From contig JAVCCG010000113.1 of the NCBI GenBank assembly GCA_030765605.1, positions 16,966 through 80,965 of the forward strand: 64,000 nucleotides of DNA, written 5' to 3'. How positions within the stretch are numbered: position 1 is the first letter of the stretch; each line of letters begins with the position of its first letter. Origin of the DNA: Candidatus Alcyoniella australis (GTDB lineage: Bacteria; Lernaellota; Lernaellaia; JAVCCG01; Alcyoniellaceae). Shown one piece after another: positions 23,856 through 35,219 of the stretch. Under the pieces are notes generated by a model, which searched no databases, was not told where the DNA came from, and saw only the letters and a program-made list of their open reading frames with translations. Both the position numbers and the translations under genes were made by a program.

Positions 23856-24752
23856 ATGCTCGCAAGGTCCACTCTTCGCCGTTCGCTTTGTTTGGCGCTG
23901 CTGTTCGCCGCTGTAATGCTGGTCTGTGTGCCGGCGACGGCGCAGCAGGCGCAACGCACGGGCGTAGTCGTGGGCCTCAGCGGCCAAGCCACATTAATGA
24001 ATCCCGGGAAGAGTCCGGTGCCGGCGATGATCGGCAGCGAGGTCGAGGTCGGCACATTGGTACGCACCGGCCCCGAGGGCAGGGTCAAGCTGTATTTCGA
24101 GCGCGACGTGGTCGTCACTTGCGGCCCGTCGAGCAGCCTCGAGATCAGCTCGTCCCTGCTCGCGCCGGACGGCTCGGACAGCCCGGGAGTGTTCCGGCTG
24201 CTGTTCGGCACGATCCGCGTGCTGGTCGGCAAGGTCTTCGGCGTTCAGCGACAGCTCGACGTGGAGACGCCCAACGGAGTGGCCGGAGTCACCGGAACGA
24301 CCTTCATCGTACGCGTGCAGCCCGACGACCGTTCATTGTTCCTCACCTTGGACGGTGCACTACGGGTCAGCGGCTCAGACGCGCAAGCCACCAGCGTGGC
24401 GCTCGTTGCGCCGAACTACACTTACGTGGTGGCCGGGACCGCGCCGATCGATCCTCAGCCCGCGCCGCGCGAACTGTGGGACGATCTGCTCGACTCCACG
24501 GAGCTCGAGTGTCGACCCGAACAGTCCGCCGCCGACTCGCAGCGTCCGGCCGGAGCGTTGCCCTCGCTGTCGCAAATGGCCCAGCCCGGCCTGAGCCTTG
24601 AGGGACGGGACGAAGGCGAGGACGCGTCGGGCGCAGGCGACGACGAGGTCTGGATCGAGACACAGGTCCCTGCTGACAGCACAGGGGACGATGGCGAAAA
24701 CGGCTCAGAGAACGAGGGCGACGTTGATGTCGTCGTCGAGTTTCCCGAGTAA
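23856..24752 (+). CDS. Exported FecR-domain protein
   Basis: 298 residues. Signal peptide (cleavage near ATAQQ), then a FecR domain (about 30-170): VVVGLSGQATL, LVRTGPEGRVKLYF and the diagnostic VETPNGVAGVTGTTFIV. The C-terminal 90 residues are acidic and low in complexity. Classical FecR proteins are membrane-spanning anti-sigma sensors; this one has no cytoplasmic part and no adjacent sigma factor, so it is more likely a structural or ligand-binding periplasmic protein. It follows the Crp/Fnr gene by 54 bases and precedes another exported protein by 20. Confidence 0.85.
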   Translation: MLARSTLRRSLCLALLFAAVMLVCVPATAQQAQRTGVVVGLSGQATLMNPGKSPVPAMIGSEVEVGTLVRTGPEGRVKLYFERDVVVTCGPSSSLEISSSLLAPDGSDSPGVFRLLFGTIRVLVGKVFGVQRQLDVETPNGVAGVTGTTFIVRVQPDDRSLFLTLDGALRVSGSDAQATSVALVAPNYTYVVAGTAPIDPQPAPRELWDDLLDSTELECRPEQSAADSQRPAGALPSLSQMAQPGLSLEGRDEGEDASGAGDDEVWIETQVPADSTGDDGENGSENEGDVDVVVEFPE

Positions 24753-24772
24753 GGGCCGGGAGGAGCGAAACC

Positions 24773-25708
24773 ATGCCCTCCATTAAGGTGCAAATCCTCG
24801 GATTCATCGCCTCCGTGGCAACGATCGTCGTCCTGTGCCTGATCGTCATGGCGGGCGAGGGCTGCACCCCGGTCGCTGACGACGCCGACGCCCTGGCCCG
24901 GATCACCCTGCCCCAGAGCGTGCCCGATTCCCTGGTCTACCTCTCGCTGCTGGTCAGCGGCCCGCAGATGGACGACATCGAGCGCCGTGTGGAGCTGGGC
25001 TCCCAGTCCGAACCGTTGACCATTGAGCTCAAGGTTCCGGCGGGGCAGGATCGGCTGTTCCTCTGCCAAGCCTTTGGTTCAGACGACGTGCTGTTCTACC
25101 AAGGTCAGATTGCCAGCGACGTGATTGCCGGGGAGCAGCTGGACCTGACCATCGAGATGGCGGCCCGCGCCACCGTGCGCGGCACGATCTATCAGGCGGG
25201 CTTCGACGACTACCCCGGAAATCCGCTGTCGAGCTTCCACTTTGAGGGCGATGACGACCACCCCCAGATCCAGACCGACGGCAGCGGCGCCTACAGCCTG
25301 AGCCTGGAGCTTGGCGAACGCGAGCTGCTGGTGGAACACGAGCAGAGCACGGCTCTGGTGTTGCTGAGCCTGGAGCAGGCCGGTCAGGTGCTGGACCTGG
25401 ACGTCTACCTGGTCGATCGCAGCCGCGAAGGGCCCGCGTTGTACGCGCTGATGCCCGACGGAGCGGCAGAGGGTGACTACGTCGTGCTGCACGGCGCCGG
25501 CTTCATGCCCCTCGGCGCGCCCGCGCCGCAGGCGGTGTTCGGCGACGCGGCGGAGATATTCGTTTCCGCGCAAAGCTACGACGACACAACGATCACAGTC
25601 CAAATTCCCATCGGCCTCGGCGCGGGACCGGGCTGGATTCAGGTCTACCAATCGATGTACGCCGCGCAGTCCAGCCGCAGCAACTACATCAATCTCACCA
25701 TCGAATAG
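24773..25708 (+). CDS. Exported protein with carboxypeptidase-regulatory-like and TIG domains
   Basis: 311 residues. N-terminal hydrophobic segment (about 8-28) followed by GEGC, which is not a canonical lipobox, so anchoring is uncertain. A middle domain resembles carboxypeptidase-regulatory-like folds (RATVRGTIY, TDGSGAYSLSLELGERELLV) and the C-terminus is an IPT/TIG domain (YVVLHGAGFMPLGAP, TITVQIPIGLGAG). Both are Ig-like modules common in surface proteins. Last gene of the envelope cluster started at 20838. Confidence 0.65.
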   Translation: MPSIKVQILGFIASVATIVVLCLIVMAGEGCTPVADDADALARITLPQSVPDSLVYLSLLVSGPQMDDIERRVELGSQSEPLTIELKVPAGQDRLFLCQAFGSDDVLFYQGQIASDVIAGEQLDLTIEMAARATVRGTIYQAGFDDYPGNPLSSFHFEGDDDHPQIQTDGSGAYSLSLELGERELLVEHEQSTALVLLSLEQAGQVLDLDVYLVDRSREGPALYALMPDGAAEGDYVVLHGAGFMPLGAPAPQAVFGDAAEIFVSAQSYDDTTITVQIPIGLGAGPGWIQVYQSMYAAQSSRSNYINLTIE

Positions 25709-25794
25709 ATTCCACAAAAAGCGGACAAATGAATACCCGGCGATTGCGGTGCGGTCGATTGACAGCACACGCGGCGCGTGGGTAAAAGGAACGT

Positions 25795-26307
25795 ATGCCG
25801 TTGTGGGCCGTAATTCTGATCTGGATTGCCGTGGTCGCGTTGTTCGCGCTGGGCATGGTGGGGATTGTCGTTCCGGTGCTGCCCGGACTGGCGCTGGTCT
25901 GGGCAGGCATCGTGCTCTATGCAGTGTTGATGGGCCTGGACCAGATGCCGCTGTGGTTCGTAATCACCACCGGCGTAATCACCCTGCTGATGACCGTACT
26001 GGATTATCTCAGCGGCCTATTGGGAGCCAAGGGCTTTGGCGCGGGCAAGTGGGGCATGCTCGGCGCGTTCGCCGGGCTGGTGCTCGGCGTTGTGCTCGGA
26101 TCGATGGTCGGCCTGCCGATCGTCGGCCTGTTGTTCGGACCACTGGTCGGCGCGGTGATTGCCGAGCTGATCGCAGGCAAGACCCACGGCGAGGCGATGA
26201 AGGCCGGCCTGGGGACCTTCGTCGGATTTCTCGCCGGCGCGGTAATGAAGTTCGTCGCCGGCATGGCGATGATCGTCGCCTTTATTATCCTGGCTGCGGT
26301 GACCTGA
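25795..26307 (+). CDS. DUF456 membrane protein
   Basis: 170 residues, almost entirely hydrophobic with about five membrane segments and glycine-rich repeats: [16 protein letters not shown] near the start and a [24 protein letters not shown] stretch near the end, both typical of the DUF456 family. No biochemical role is established. AAAGGA precedes ATG 25795. It is followed after 4 bases by dtd, so the two are probably co-transcribed. Confidence 0.85.
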   Translation: MPLWAVILIWIAVVALFALGMVGIVVPVLPGLALVWAGIVLYAVLMGLDQMPLWFVITTGVITLLMTVLDYLSGLLGAKGFGAGKWGMLGAFAGLVLGVVLGSMVGLPIVGLLFGPLVGAVIAELIAGKTHGEAMKAGLGTFVGFLAGAVMKFVAGMAMIVAFIILAAVT

Positions 26308-26311
26308 GCCG

Positions 26312-26761
26312 ATGCGCGCGGTGATTCAACGCGTGCGGCGCGCCGCCGTGAGTGTGGAAGGCCGGAGGGTCGGCGCCATCGGCCCGGGATTGCTGGTGCT
26401 GCTGGGCGTGCACAACTCCGATAGCGAACGCGACCTGGAATACATCCTGCAAAAAACTTTGAACGTGCGTATCTTCGAGGACGAGCAGGAAAAATTAAAC
26501 CGCTCGCTGCTCGATATTCAAGGCGAATTGTTGGTTGTCAGCCAGTTCACTTTATACGGCGATTGCCGCAAAGGCCGTCGCCCGAGCTTCACCCAGGCCG
26601 CTGCGCCCAAGCCGGCCCAAGCGCTCTACCAACTGTTTTGCGAACGCGCCCGCGACCAGGGCGTGACAACGGCCACCGGCGTTTTCGGCGCAATGATGGA
26701 CGTCGAACTAGTCAACGACGGGCCGGTGACGATGCTGCTGGAAAGTACAAAGCAGTTTTAA
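26312..26761 (+). CDS. dtd: D-aminoacyl-tRNA deacylase
   Basis: 149 residues, full length for the family. Removes D-amino acids (and glycine from tRNA-Ala) mischarged on tRNA, a cytoplasmic proofreading step. Diagnostic motifs are present: MRAVIQRV at the start, SQFTLYGD (catalytic region) with the following GRRPSF, and the cross-subunit Gly-Pro motif in [11 protein letters not shown]. No anomalies. Confidence 0.96.
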   Translation: MRAVIQRVRRAAVSVEGRRVGAIGPGLLVLLGVHNSDSERDLEYILQKTLNVRIFEDEQEKLNRSLLDIQGELLVVSQFTLYGDCRKGRRPSFTQAAAPKPAQALYQLFCERARDQGVTTATGVFGAMMDVELVNDGPVTMLLESTKQF

Positions 26762-26895
26762 TTCAATTCATTCCCAAGTCAATTGAATACAATTCATTTT
26801 AATGCCACCGATCTATCGACAAACCTTTTTTTCGCACACAGTAATCTTGCACAGCCCGAGAATACATTCATCGGACGTTTGAATATATAAATAGC

Positions 26896-26924
26896 TTGCT
26901 GTGATTCCTTTCCTGTTGTATAAA
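26896..26924 (+). promoter_or_regulatory. Sigma-70-like promoter of the lysine/proline-repeat gene
   Basis: TTGCTG (26896-26901), 17-base spacer, TATAAA (26919-26924; five of six matches). It lies in the AT-rich stretch 26762-26953; transcript start expected near 26931. Confidence 0.5.
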
Positions 26925-26953
26925 GTGAGAAAATTATCTGCATGGGGGTACAA

Positions 26954-27529
26954 ATGGACAAGCGATTAGTCAATTCACTGAAAAAGGAATTGAAGGCATT
27001 CGACAAAGACCTCGCTGGTATCGATAAACAGCTCAAGGAAAAGCAACAAGTACGCGATACGCTGGCCAAACTGATTGGCGACCTCGGCGGCAAGCCTGGC
27101 AAGAAGCCGGGACCCAAGCCTAAAAAGGCCGGCAAAAAGCCCGGACCCAAGCCTAAAAGGGTCGGTAAGAAGCCGGGGCCCAAGCCTAAAAGGGTCGGCA
27201 AGAAGCCTGGTCCCAAACCTAAAAAAGTCGCCAAGAAGCCCGGGCCGAAAAAGGCCGGAGTCAAGCGTCGCAAGCGCCAGCCGATCTCGGACTGGGTGGT
27301 CGCGATCCTGCAGGCGGCGAACACGCCGTTGCCGACCAAGGAGATCATCGAGCAACTCAAGGCCAAGGGCTACATCTTCCCCGACGGCAAGACCACAGCG
27401 GTCTATCAGGCGCTCTCGCGCCTGGGCGCTGCCGGACTGGTGGCCAAAACCAAGGAAGGCTATACGCTGGCCAAGGTCGAGGCCAAACCCGCGCCCGTGC
27501 CAGTGGTCGTGCCTGAGCCCGCGCAGTAG
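26954..27529 (+). CDS. Basic-repeat winged-helix protein, nucleoid-protein-like
   Basis: 191 residues from ATG 26954, preceded by GGGGG; an ATG at 26942 is the alternative. Three parts: a charged N-terminal coiled coil (about 1-45), five near-perfect 11-residue units of the type KKPGPKPKRVG (50-102), and a C-terminal winged-helix domain (about 108-175; TPLPTKEIIEQLKAKGY, TTAVYQALSRLGAAGLV) resembling HARE-HTH/HB1-type domains. Lys/Pro-rich tails occur in histone-H1-like and other DNA-bending proteins, so I infer non-specific DNA binding plus oligomerisation. A strong terminator follows. Confidence 0.65.
   Translation: MDKRLVNSLKKELKAFDKDLAGIDKQLKEKQQVRDTLAKLIGDLGGKPGKKPGPKPKKAGKKPGPKPKRVGKKPGPKPKRVGKKPGPKPKKVAKKPGPKKAGVKRRKRQPISDWVVAILQAANTPLPTKEIIEQLKAKGYIFPDGKTTAVYQALSRLGAAGLVAKTKEGYTLAKVEAKPAPVPVVVPEPAQ
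27101..27259 (+). repeat. Tandem 33-bp coding repeat (five units)
   Basis: Encodes five KKPGPKPK-type units, the last shortened. Nucleotide units differ mostly at third positions, so selection on the peptide is likely. Confidence 0.85.
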
Positions 27530-27556
27530 CGTTCGCTGACAGAAGTTCAATCGTTT

Positions 27557-27599
27557 TAAACGGCCGGACCGACCGCCGAGGTTGGTTCGGCCGTTTTTT
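27557..27599 (+). terminator. Rho-independent terminator
   Basis: About 17-bp stem (with G-T pairs) around a GCCGA loop, followed by TTTTTT. Ends the winged-helix gene transcript. Confidence 0.9.
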
Positions 27600-28235
<636 letters not shown>

Positions 28236-28354
28236 TCGGCAGCAACGGGCACGATCGTCTTACACTCCACTCAATCGACTATCGCTGTGCCCTGAGGGCC
28301 TTACCTTCGGTGCCGTTAATTAGACATTCCCTTCTCACAGGCAAGGAGAGATAA

Positions 28355-29770
28355 ATGAAGACGCCAGCGGACGTATTAAAGTTCGCCAAGGACAACGGAT
28401 GCATCATGGTCGACCTGAAGTTCATGGACTACCCGGGCATGTGGCAGCACTTCAGCGTGCCGCTGGATCAGCTCAGCGAGGACAGCTTCGAGGACGGCTT
28501 CGGTTTCGACGGCAGCTCGATCCGCGGCTGGCAGCCGATTCACGCCTCGGACATGTTGGTGATCCCTGATCCGACTACCGCGGTGATGGATCCGTTCATG
28601 GCTCATCCGACGCTTTCGCTGATCTGCAGCATCGTCGACCCGATCACCAAGGAATCCTATTCGCGCGATCCGCGGAACATCGCGAGCAAGGCCGTCGAGT
28701 ATCTCAAATCGACCGGACTGGCCGACACCGCTTGCTTCGGCCCGGAGGCCGAGTTCTTTATCCTCGACGAGGCGCGTTTCGCCCAGAACGAACACGAGGG
28801 CTTCTACCACATCGACGCCAAGGAAGGTCGCTGGAACGCGGGCAAGGAAGAAGCGCCCAACCTGGCCTACAAACCGCGCTATAAAGAGGGCTACTTCCCG
28901 GTCTCGCCCACCGACAGCCAGCAGGACATCCGCACCGAGATGTGCGTCGAGCTGATGAAACTCGGCTACGAGGTCGAGGCCCAGCACCACGAAGTCGCCA
29001 CCGCCGGACAGGCCGAGATCGACCTCAAGTACCAGCCGCTGGTGCCGATGGGCGACGCGCTAATGTGGTTCAAGTACGTGGTGAAGAACGTGGCGCGCCG
29101 TCACAACAAGACCGTGACTTTCATGCCCAAGCCGGTGTTCAACGACAACGGCTCGGGGATGCACATCCATATCTCGCTGTGGAAGCAGGGCCGCCCGCTG
29201 TTCGCCGGCGACCAGTACGGCGGACTGAGCGAGATGGCGATGAACTTCATCGGCGGATTGATCAAGCACTCCAAGGCGCTGTGTGCGCTGACCAACCCCA
29301 CGACCAACAGCTATCGCCGATTGGTCCCGGGCTTCGAGGCGCCGATCAACCTGTGCTACTCCAGCCGCAACCGCTCGGCCGCCCTGCGCATTCCGATGTA
29401 CAGCGCCAGCCCCAAGGCCAAGCGGATCGAGGTACGCTTCCCCGACCCGAGCTGCAACGGCTACATGGCCTTCGCCGCGCTGCTGATGGCCGGTCTCGAC
29501 GGCGTGATCAACAAAATTCCGGCCGGAGAGCCCCAGGACAAGGACATCTACGGGCTGCCGCCCGAGGAGCTCAAGAACCTGCCGCACACCCCGGCCGATC
29601 TCAACGAGGCGATCAACGCGCTGGAGGCGGATCACGAGTTCCTGCTCAAAGGCGACGTGTTTACCCAGGACGCGGTGGACATGTGGATCGCCTACAAGCG
29701 CGAGCGCGAGATCGATCCGATGCGCCTGCGCCCCACTCCGCACGAGTTCGAGCTGTACTTCGACTGTTAG
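28355..29770 (+). CDS. glnA: Glutamine synthetase type I
   Basis: 471 residues, typical GSI-beta length. Makes glutamine from glutamate, ammonia and ATP as a dodecamer. Visible motifs: FDGSSIRGW (beta-grasp domain), PEAEFF metal ligands, the ATP-site stretch [12 protein letters not shown], the NRSAALRIP region, and the adenylylation loop DIYGLPPEE with its Tyr (Tyr397 in E. coli numbering), so control by adenylyltransferase is expected. RBS AAGGAGAG. Followed by a strong terminator. P-II upstream fits regulation by nitrogen status. Confidence 0.97.
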   Translation: MKTPADVLKFAKDNGCIMVDLKFMDYPGMWQHFSVPLDQLSEDSFEDGFGFDGSSIRGWQPIHASDMLVIPDPTTAVMDPFMAHPTLSLICSIVDPITKESYSRDPRNIASKAVEYLKSTGLADTACFGPEAEFFILDEARFAQNEHEGFYHIDAKEGRWNAGKEEAPNLAYKPRYKEGYFPVSPTDSQQDIRTEMCVELMKLGYEVEAQHHEVATAGQAEIDLKYQPLVPMGDALMWFKYVVKNVARRHNKTVTFMPKPVFNDNGSGMHIHISLWKQGRPLFAGDQYGGLSEMAMNFIGGLIKHSKALCALTNPTTNSYRRLVPGFEAPINLCYSSRNRSAALRIPMYSASPKAKRIEVRFPDPSCNGYMAFAALLMAGLDGVINKIPAGEPQDKDIYGLPPEELKNLPHTPADLNEAINALEADHEFLLKGDVFTQDAVDMWIAYKREREIDPMRLRPTPHEFELYFDC

Positions 29771-29798
29771 GCGGCGCGGACGCGCCAAACGACCTTCA

Positions 29799-29827
29799 GG
29801 GGCGCCCTATCCGGGGCGCCCTTTTTT
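29799..29827 (+). terminator. Terminator after glnA
   Basis: GC-rich stem of about eight pairs (GGGCGCC with GGCGCCC) followed by TTTTTTATT. Confidence 0.88.
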
Positions 29828-30704
29828 ATTTGATATCGAGATTGCCCGCCCAACGGCGGCCGATGAAGATTGAGGGCACCATCAGCCCCAGGCAGACCAG
29901 CAGCAGCAACAACGAACGGTTGAAAATCTGGCGGTCGTTGTCCTCGCGCTGCACGGCCACGAAGTAGTTAACCTTGTCCAGCAGTAGCGTGCCGCCGTAG
30001 TAGCGCGGCAGGCTGCCTTCCTTTTCGTACTCCAGTGCGGGCATCCAGGTGATCTGCCCCTCGCGAACCTCCGCGAGCTCCGAGGAATCGGCCGGACGCT
30101 GGGTATAGACGTTGGGCTGGGTGGACTCTTCGATCCAGACCATGCCCTCCATGTCCTGGTCGAGGAAACCGCGCAACTGGTTGCTGCTGAACAGCTTGCC
30201 CACGTAGATCTCGCCCCTGTTCGATTTTTGTCGCCGCGGGAAGAGCACCGAGCTGCGCACCTGGGTATCGCTGACCTGGGTCGGCGATTGGGGAAGGAAC
30301 AGCTCGGGCTTGTTGCGCCAAGGAAGCAATTCCTGGTCGCACAGATAGAGCAACGCGCGCTCCTCGGAATCGAGCAGCACCATGATGTCTAGGTTGAGAG
30401 TCGAATAGCGATCGCGCACTTCGATCGTCGCCGGCATCTGGGCAATCTCGAGTTTCTCAGTATGTTGCAGCACGATCTTGGTCTCGGCCATCTGATTGAT
30501 CGTGTTGAAGCCCAGCTGCACCTCCATCTCCAGGGTGTTGATGTGCCCCTCGATGCGGTCGATCGACGATTTGATACGAGTTTGGTACTGCTGCTCCTCG
30601 TTCGCCCGCTGGAGCGTGGCCAGCACCGAGGCGCCCACCGCCCATTGCAACAGGAAAAAGATCGCGATCGCCCAACTGACTGTCTTGCGCAGGTTTGTCT
30701 TCAT
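29826..30704 (-). CDS. Two-segment membrane protein with a periplasmic sensor-like domain
   Basis: 292 residues from the second ATG (30704); a longer start at 30734 is less likely as no ribosome site precedes it. A membrane segment near residues 8-28 and another near the C-terminus (about 263-284) enclose about 230 periplasmic residues. The topology matches Cache/CHASE-type sensor domains: a long helix with SIDRIEGHINTLEMEVQLGFNTIN, then mixed strands, DRQIFNRSLLL before the second segment. There is no HAMP, kinase, GGDEF or methyl-accepting part after it; the protein ends about 9 residues after the membrane. The signal-output partner is not visible. Confidence 0.6.
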   Translation of the reverse strand: MKTNLRKTVSWAIAIFFLLQWAVGASVLATLQRANEEQQYQTRIKSSIDRIEGHINTLEMEVQLGFNTINQMAETKIVLQHTEKLEIAQMPATIEVRDRYSTLNLDIMVLLDSEERALLYLCDQELLPWRNKPELFLPQSPTQVSDTQVRSSVLFPRRQKSNRGEIYVGKLFSSNQLRGFLDQDMEGMVWIEESTQPNVYTQRPADSSELAEVREGQITWMPALEYEKEGSLPRYYGGTLLLDKVNYFVAVQREDNDRQIFNRSLLLLLVCLGLMVPSIFIGRRWAGNLDIK

Positions 30705-30760
30705 GGGTGCGATTCTACGCAAATGATCATCCACGCGCTATCAGCGCTGCTGCATCTTGA

Positions 30761-32046
<1,286 letters not shown>

Positions 32047-32050
<4 letters not shown>

Positions 32051-33279
32051 GCGCGTCGCCGTCTCTCGAGCTCGGCCAGCACGCGCCGGAAGGGCACGCC
32101 CTCTTTGGCCAGCAGAACGATTATGAAGTACAGCACGTCGGCCGCTTCCCAGACCAGGTTGTCATGGTCGGTAAAGCGGCTAAGCTCCTCGGCTTCCTCG
32201 CGCAGCTTCTCGGCCAGCAGGTTCGAGTCCTCGAGCAGCTTAACCGTGAACGAGCCGTTGGGCGCCTCGTTCATCCGCGCCACCACCACGTCGTACAGCT
32301 CGGCGATCATGTCGCGGCGCTCGCTGTTAAAGCAGGTGTAGCGGCCCAGGTGGCAGGCGATGCCGCGCTGCTTGACCGTGAACAGCAAAGTATCCGCGTC
32401 GCAGTCCAGGTCCACGCGCACCAGGTGCTGCTCGTTACCGCTGACCTCGCCCTTGGTCCACAGGTTCTGTCGCGCGCGCGAAAAATAAATCCCGCGCCGC
32501 TGGCGTAGCGCCTTGGCCAACGATTCCTTGGTCGAAAAGGCCATCATCAGCACCTGCCCCGACTCGTCGCGCACCACCGTGGGCAGCAGTCCCTCGTGGT
32601 ACTTGTCCCAATCCAGCGAGCGGATCAGACACTGGTCGAGGGAGATCCGGCCGGTGTACAGCGCCATGCCCACCTGGCAGCCGAAGCCGTTGCGCTGGGT
32701 CCAGATCACGTCGTCGTAGTTGGCCACGCCTCCGGCCACAACGATCGGCCGGTCGGCGCCCTCGTCGATGCGCCCGAAAAACTCGCGGTCCAGGCCGCTC
32801 ATACTCCCCTCACGGTCAACATGCGTTACTAAAAACTCCGATACGTAGGGCGCCAGGCGTTGAATACGCTCCAACGGCCCCTCGCCGGTGTCGCGGCGCC
32901 AGCCCTGATCGCTGACCGTCTCGCCGCGCACGTCCACCGCCGCCACAAGTTGTTGGGGGTTGAGTTCGCGGAGGAAGTCCGGTCGGGCCTCGGTGCCGAT
33001 AATCACCTTGTTCGCACCGGAGCGAATCAGCCTCTCGTAGCGCGCGTGGTCGCGCACGCCGCCGCCGACCCGCGCCGGGGCGATATTGAGCAGCTTCTCG
33101 ATCAGCTCGGTGTTGTCCCCCTCGCCCTTGGCCGCGTCCAAGTCGATGATCGCCAGGTCGCCGTAGAGCGAGAAGTCGTGGGCCAGCTCAAAGGTGTTCT
33201 CGACCTCAAGCGCCTTGCGCTCGCCGCCGACGAGCTGAACTGCCTTGCCATGGGAAATGTCGATGCTGGGAAATATCAT
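32047..33279 (-). CDS. HisA-HisI-HisE fusion protein
   Basis: 410 residues carrying three enzymes of histidine synthesis. Residues 1 to about 225: HisA-like TIM barrel (ProFAR isomerase), with the N-terminal Asp in [26 protein letters not shown] and [10 protein letters not shown]. About 226-330: HisI cyclohydrolase ([31 protein letters not shown] zinc ligands). About 331-410: HisE pyrophosphohydrolase ([22 protein letters not shown]). HisI-HisE fusions are common; fusion with HisA is much rarer. It overlaps hisF and hisD by 4 bases each. The HisA part is divergent, so isomerase activity is inferred. Confidence 0.9.
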
Positions 33280-34043
33280 CTTGCGTGCTCCACCGGTCTG
33301 ATCGGGACGCCCGAGCGCTGAAGCGCGCGTTTGACTTCGGCGATGCTGAACTCGCTGAAGTGAAACACGCTGGCCGCCAGCGCGGCGTCCGCATTGGTTT
33401 TCTCAAAGACCTCGACGAAGTGCTCGACCAGCCCGACCCCGCCCGAAGCGATCAGCGGAATCGGCAGCTCGTCCATCGCGCTCAGCTGCGTAAGGTCAAA
33501 GCCGAGCTTGGTGCCGTCACGGTCCATGCTGGTCAATAAAATCTCGCCTGCGCCGCGATCGCAGACCTCGCGCGCCCAATCGGTGAGCTTGCGACCGGTG
33601 CCCTTGCGCCCGCCGTAGATCACCACCTCCCAATCGTCGTGGTCGCGCCGCGCGTCGATCGCCACCACCACGCACTGACTGCCAAAGGCCTTGGCCGCGC
33701 GGTCGATCAGCTCGGGCTGCTCAATGGCCGCGGTGTTGATCGCCACCTTGTCCGCGCCGGCGCTGAGCATCGAGTCGAAGTCGATCTCGCTACGGATGCC
33801 TCCGCCCACGGTGAACGGGATGAACACGCTGTCGGCCACACCGCGCACCACCTGCAGCATCGTATCGCGACCCTCGTGGCTGGCGGTGATATCGAGCAGC
33901 ACCAGCTCGTCGGCCCCCTCGCGATCGTAGCGCAGAGCCAGCTGCACCGGATCGCCCACGTCGCGGATCTCGACGAAACGCACTCCCTTGACCACGCGGC
34001 CGCGGTCCACATCGAGGCAGGGGACAATGCGCTTAGCCAACAT
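33276..34043 (-). CDS. hisF: Imidazole glycerol phosphate synthase cyclase subunit
   Basis: 255 residues, full length TIM barrel. Uses ammonia from HisH to turn PRFAR into imidazole glycerol phosphate and AICAR. Catalytic Asp in [13 protein letters not shown] and in [10 protein letters not shown]; phosphate sites in VGGGIRSE and ASGGVG. The ends overlap both neighbours (11 bases with hisH), so a tightly coupled operon. Confidence 0.97.
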   Translation of the reverse strand: MLAKRIVPCLDVDRGRVVKGVRFVEIRDVGDPVQLALRYDREGADELVLLDITASHEGRDTMLQVVRGVADSVFIPFTVGGGIRSEIDFDSMLSAGADKVAINTAAIEQPELIDRAAKAFGSQCVVVAIDARRDHDDWEVVIYGGRKGTGRKLTDWAREVCDRGAGEILLTSMDRDGTKLGFDLTQLSAMDELPIPLIASGGVGLVEHFVEVFEKTNADAALAASVFHFSEFSIAEVKRALQRSGVPIRPVEHAR

Positions 34044-34632
34044 CGAGCCAGGTCCTTAGAAAATCGAGGCCGAGCGAGCCGCTCTTCTCGGGGTGGAACT
34101 GCGTGGCCACGACGTTGCCCCGGCGAACCGCGGCCGTGAACCGGCCGTGGTAGTCCGCGTGCGCCAGGGACGCATCGTCGTCCGACGGTCTGACGTAGTA
34201 GCTGTTGACGAAGTAATAATGGCCGTTAGGCAGCAGATCCGGATCGCGGCTTTGCACCTCGTTCCAGCCGATCTGCGGCACCTTGCCCGCGTTAAAGCGC
34301 AGGCATTTGCCGGGCAACGCGGCCAGTCCGGCCACGCCGGGCGATTCGTCGCTTTCCTCGAACAGCACCTGCAGGCCGATGCAGATTCCCAGGAACGGCC
34401 GTCCGTCGGCTATTGCGGCGTTGACCGCGCTGACAAGGTCTCGCTCGCGCAGCCGCTGCATCACCGCGCCGAATGCTCCTACTCCGGGAAAAATAACGGG
34501 CCCGCCGTGCTCGAGCTTCTGGGCCGAGTCAGCCAAACTCCAGCGTGCGCCCAGGTGGTCCAACGCCTTGGTCAGGCTGCCGGTGTTGCCCGAACCATAG
34601 TCGACCACAGTGATCGCCTTCGAATCGCTCAC
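34033..34632 (-). CDS. hisH: Imidazole glycerol phosphate synthase glutaminase subunit
   Basis: 199 residues, class I glutamine amidotransferase that supplies ammonia to HisF. Catalytic Cys in GICIGLQ, His and Glu in QFHPEKSG, and the oxyanion region in FPGVGAF. Overlaps hisB by 4 bases and hisF by 11. Confidence 0.96.
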   Translation of the reverse strand: MSDSKAITVVDYGSGNTGSLTKALDHLGARWSLADSAQKLEHGGPVIFPGVGAFGAVMQRLRERDLVSAVNAAIADGRPFLGICIGLQVLFEESDESPGVAGLAALPGKCLRFNAGKVPQIGWNEVQSRDPDLLPNGHYYFVNSYYVRPSDDDASLAHADYHGRFTAAVRRGNVVATQFHPEKSGSLGLDFLRTWLDVG

Positions 34633-35219
34633 AGCGACCCTTTGGTGCTGGGCACCTGGTCCGCGGCGCGCGGGTCGAGCTCGACCGCCGCGCGCAACGC
34701 ACGAGCCAGCGCCTTGAACAACGCTTCGGCGCTGTGATGGTCGTTATCGCCGTAGAACAGCGCCAAATGCAGGTTGAGCCTGGCGTGCTCGCTGAAGGAG
34801 CGGAAGAAGTCGCGCAACAGATCGAGCTCGAGCTCGCCGCTACGCGTGCCCATGAACTCCACTTTGTAGACCAGGTAGGAGCGGCCCGAGAGGTCGACCG
34901 CCGCCTGAGCCAGGGAGTCGTCCATCGGGAACAGGAAGTGCGCAGCGCGCCGGATGCCGCGGCGCTCGCCCAGGGCCCGGTCGAACGCTTGACCCAGCAC
35001 GATACCCAGATCCTCCACCAAGTGGTGGCTGTCCACGTGCAGATCGCCGCGGGCTTTAAGCGTGATGTTGAACAACCCGTGCCGCGCCATGGTCTCGAGC
35101 ATGTGCTCCATGAAGCCGATGGGCACGTTGATCTGCGACGATCCGTCTCCGTCGAGGTTCAGACTCAGCGCGATGCGGGTCTCTTTGGTATTGCGTTCGA
35201 TCTCGGCGGTTCGCTCCAT
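34629..35219 (-). CDS. hisB: Imidazoleglycerol-phosphate dehydratase
   Basis: 196 residues, monofunctional form with no phosphatase domain. Manganese ligands appear as the paired motifs DSHHLVEDLGI and DNDHHSAEALFKA; the N-terminus has LSLNLDGDGSSQINVPIGFMEHM split around the first His. Start abuts the stop of hisC-HAD (one-base overlap). Since the phosphatase domain is absent, another enzyme must remove phosphate from histidinol phosphate; see hisC-HAD. Confidence 0.96.
   Translation of the reverse strand: MERTAEIERNTKETRIALSLNLDGDGSSQINVPIGFMEHMLETMARHGLFNITLKARGDLHVDSHHLVEDLGIVLGQAFDRALGERRGIRRAAHFLFPMDDSLAQAAVDLSGRSYLVYKVEFMGTRSGELELDLLRDFFRSFSEHARLNLHLALFYGDNDHHSAEALFKALARALRAAVELDPRAADQVPSTKGSL

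Noticed and set aside
25759-25788. TTGACA-like promoter before DUF456
   Set aside because: The only -10 candidate overlaps the ribosome site, which would make the transcript leaderless despite a clear Shine-Dalgarno sequence.
28236-28354. Sigma-54 promoter upstream of glnA
   Set aside because: A GGGCACG appears, but no GC element at the required spacing follows.
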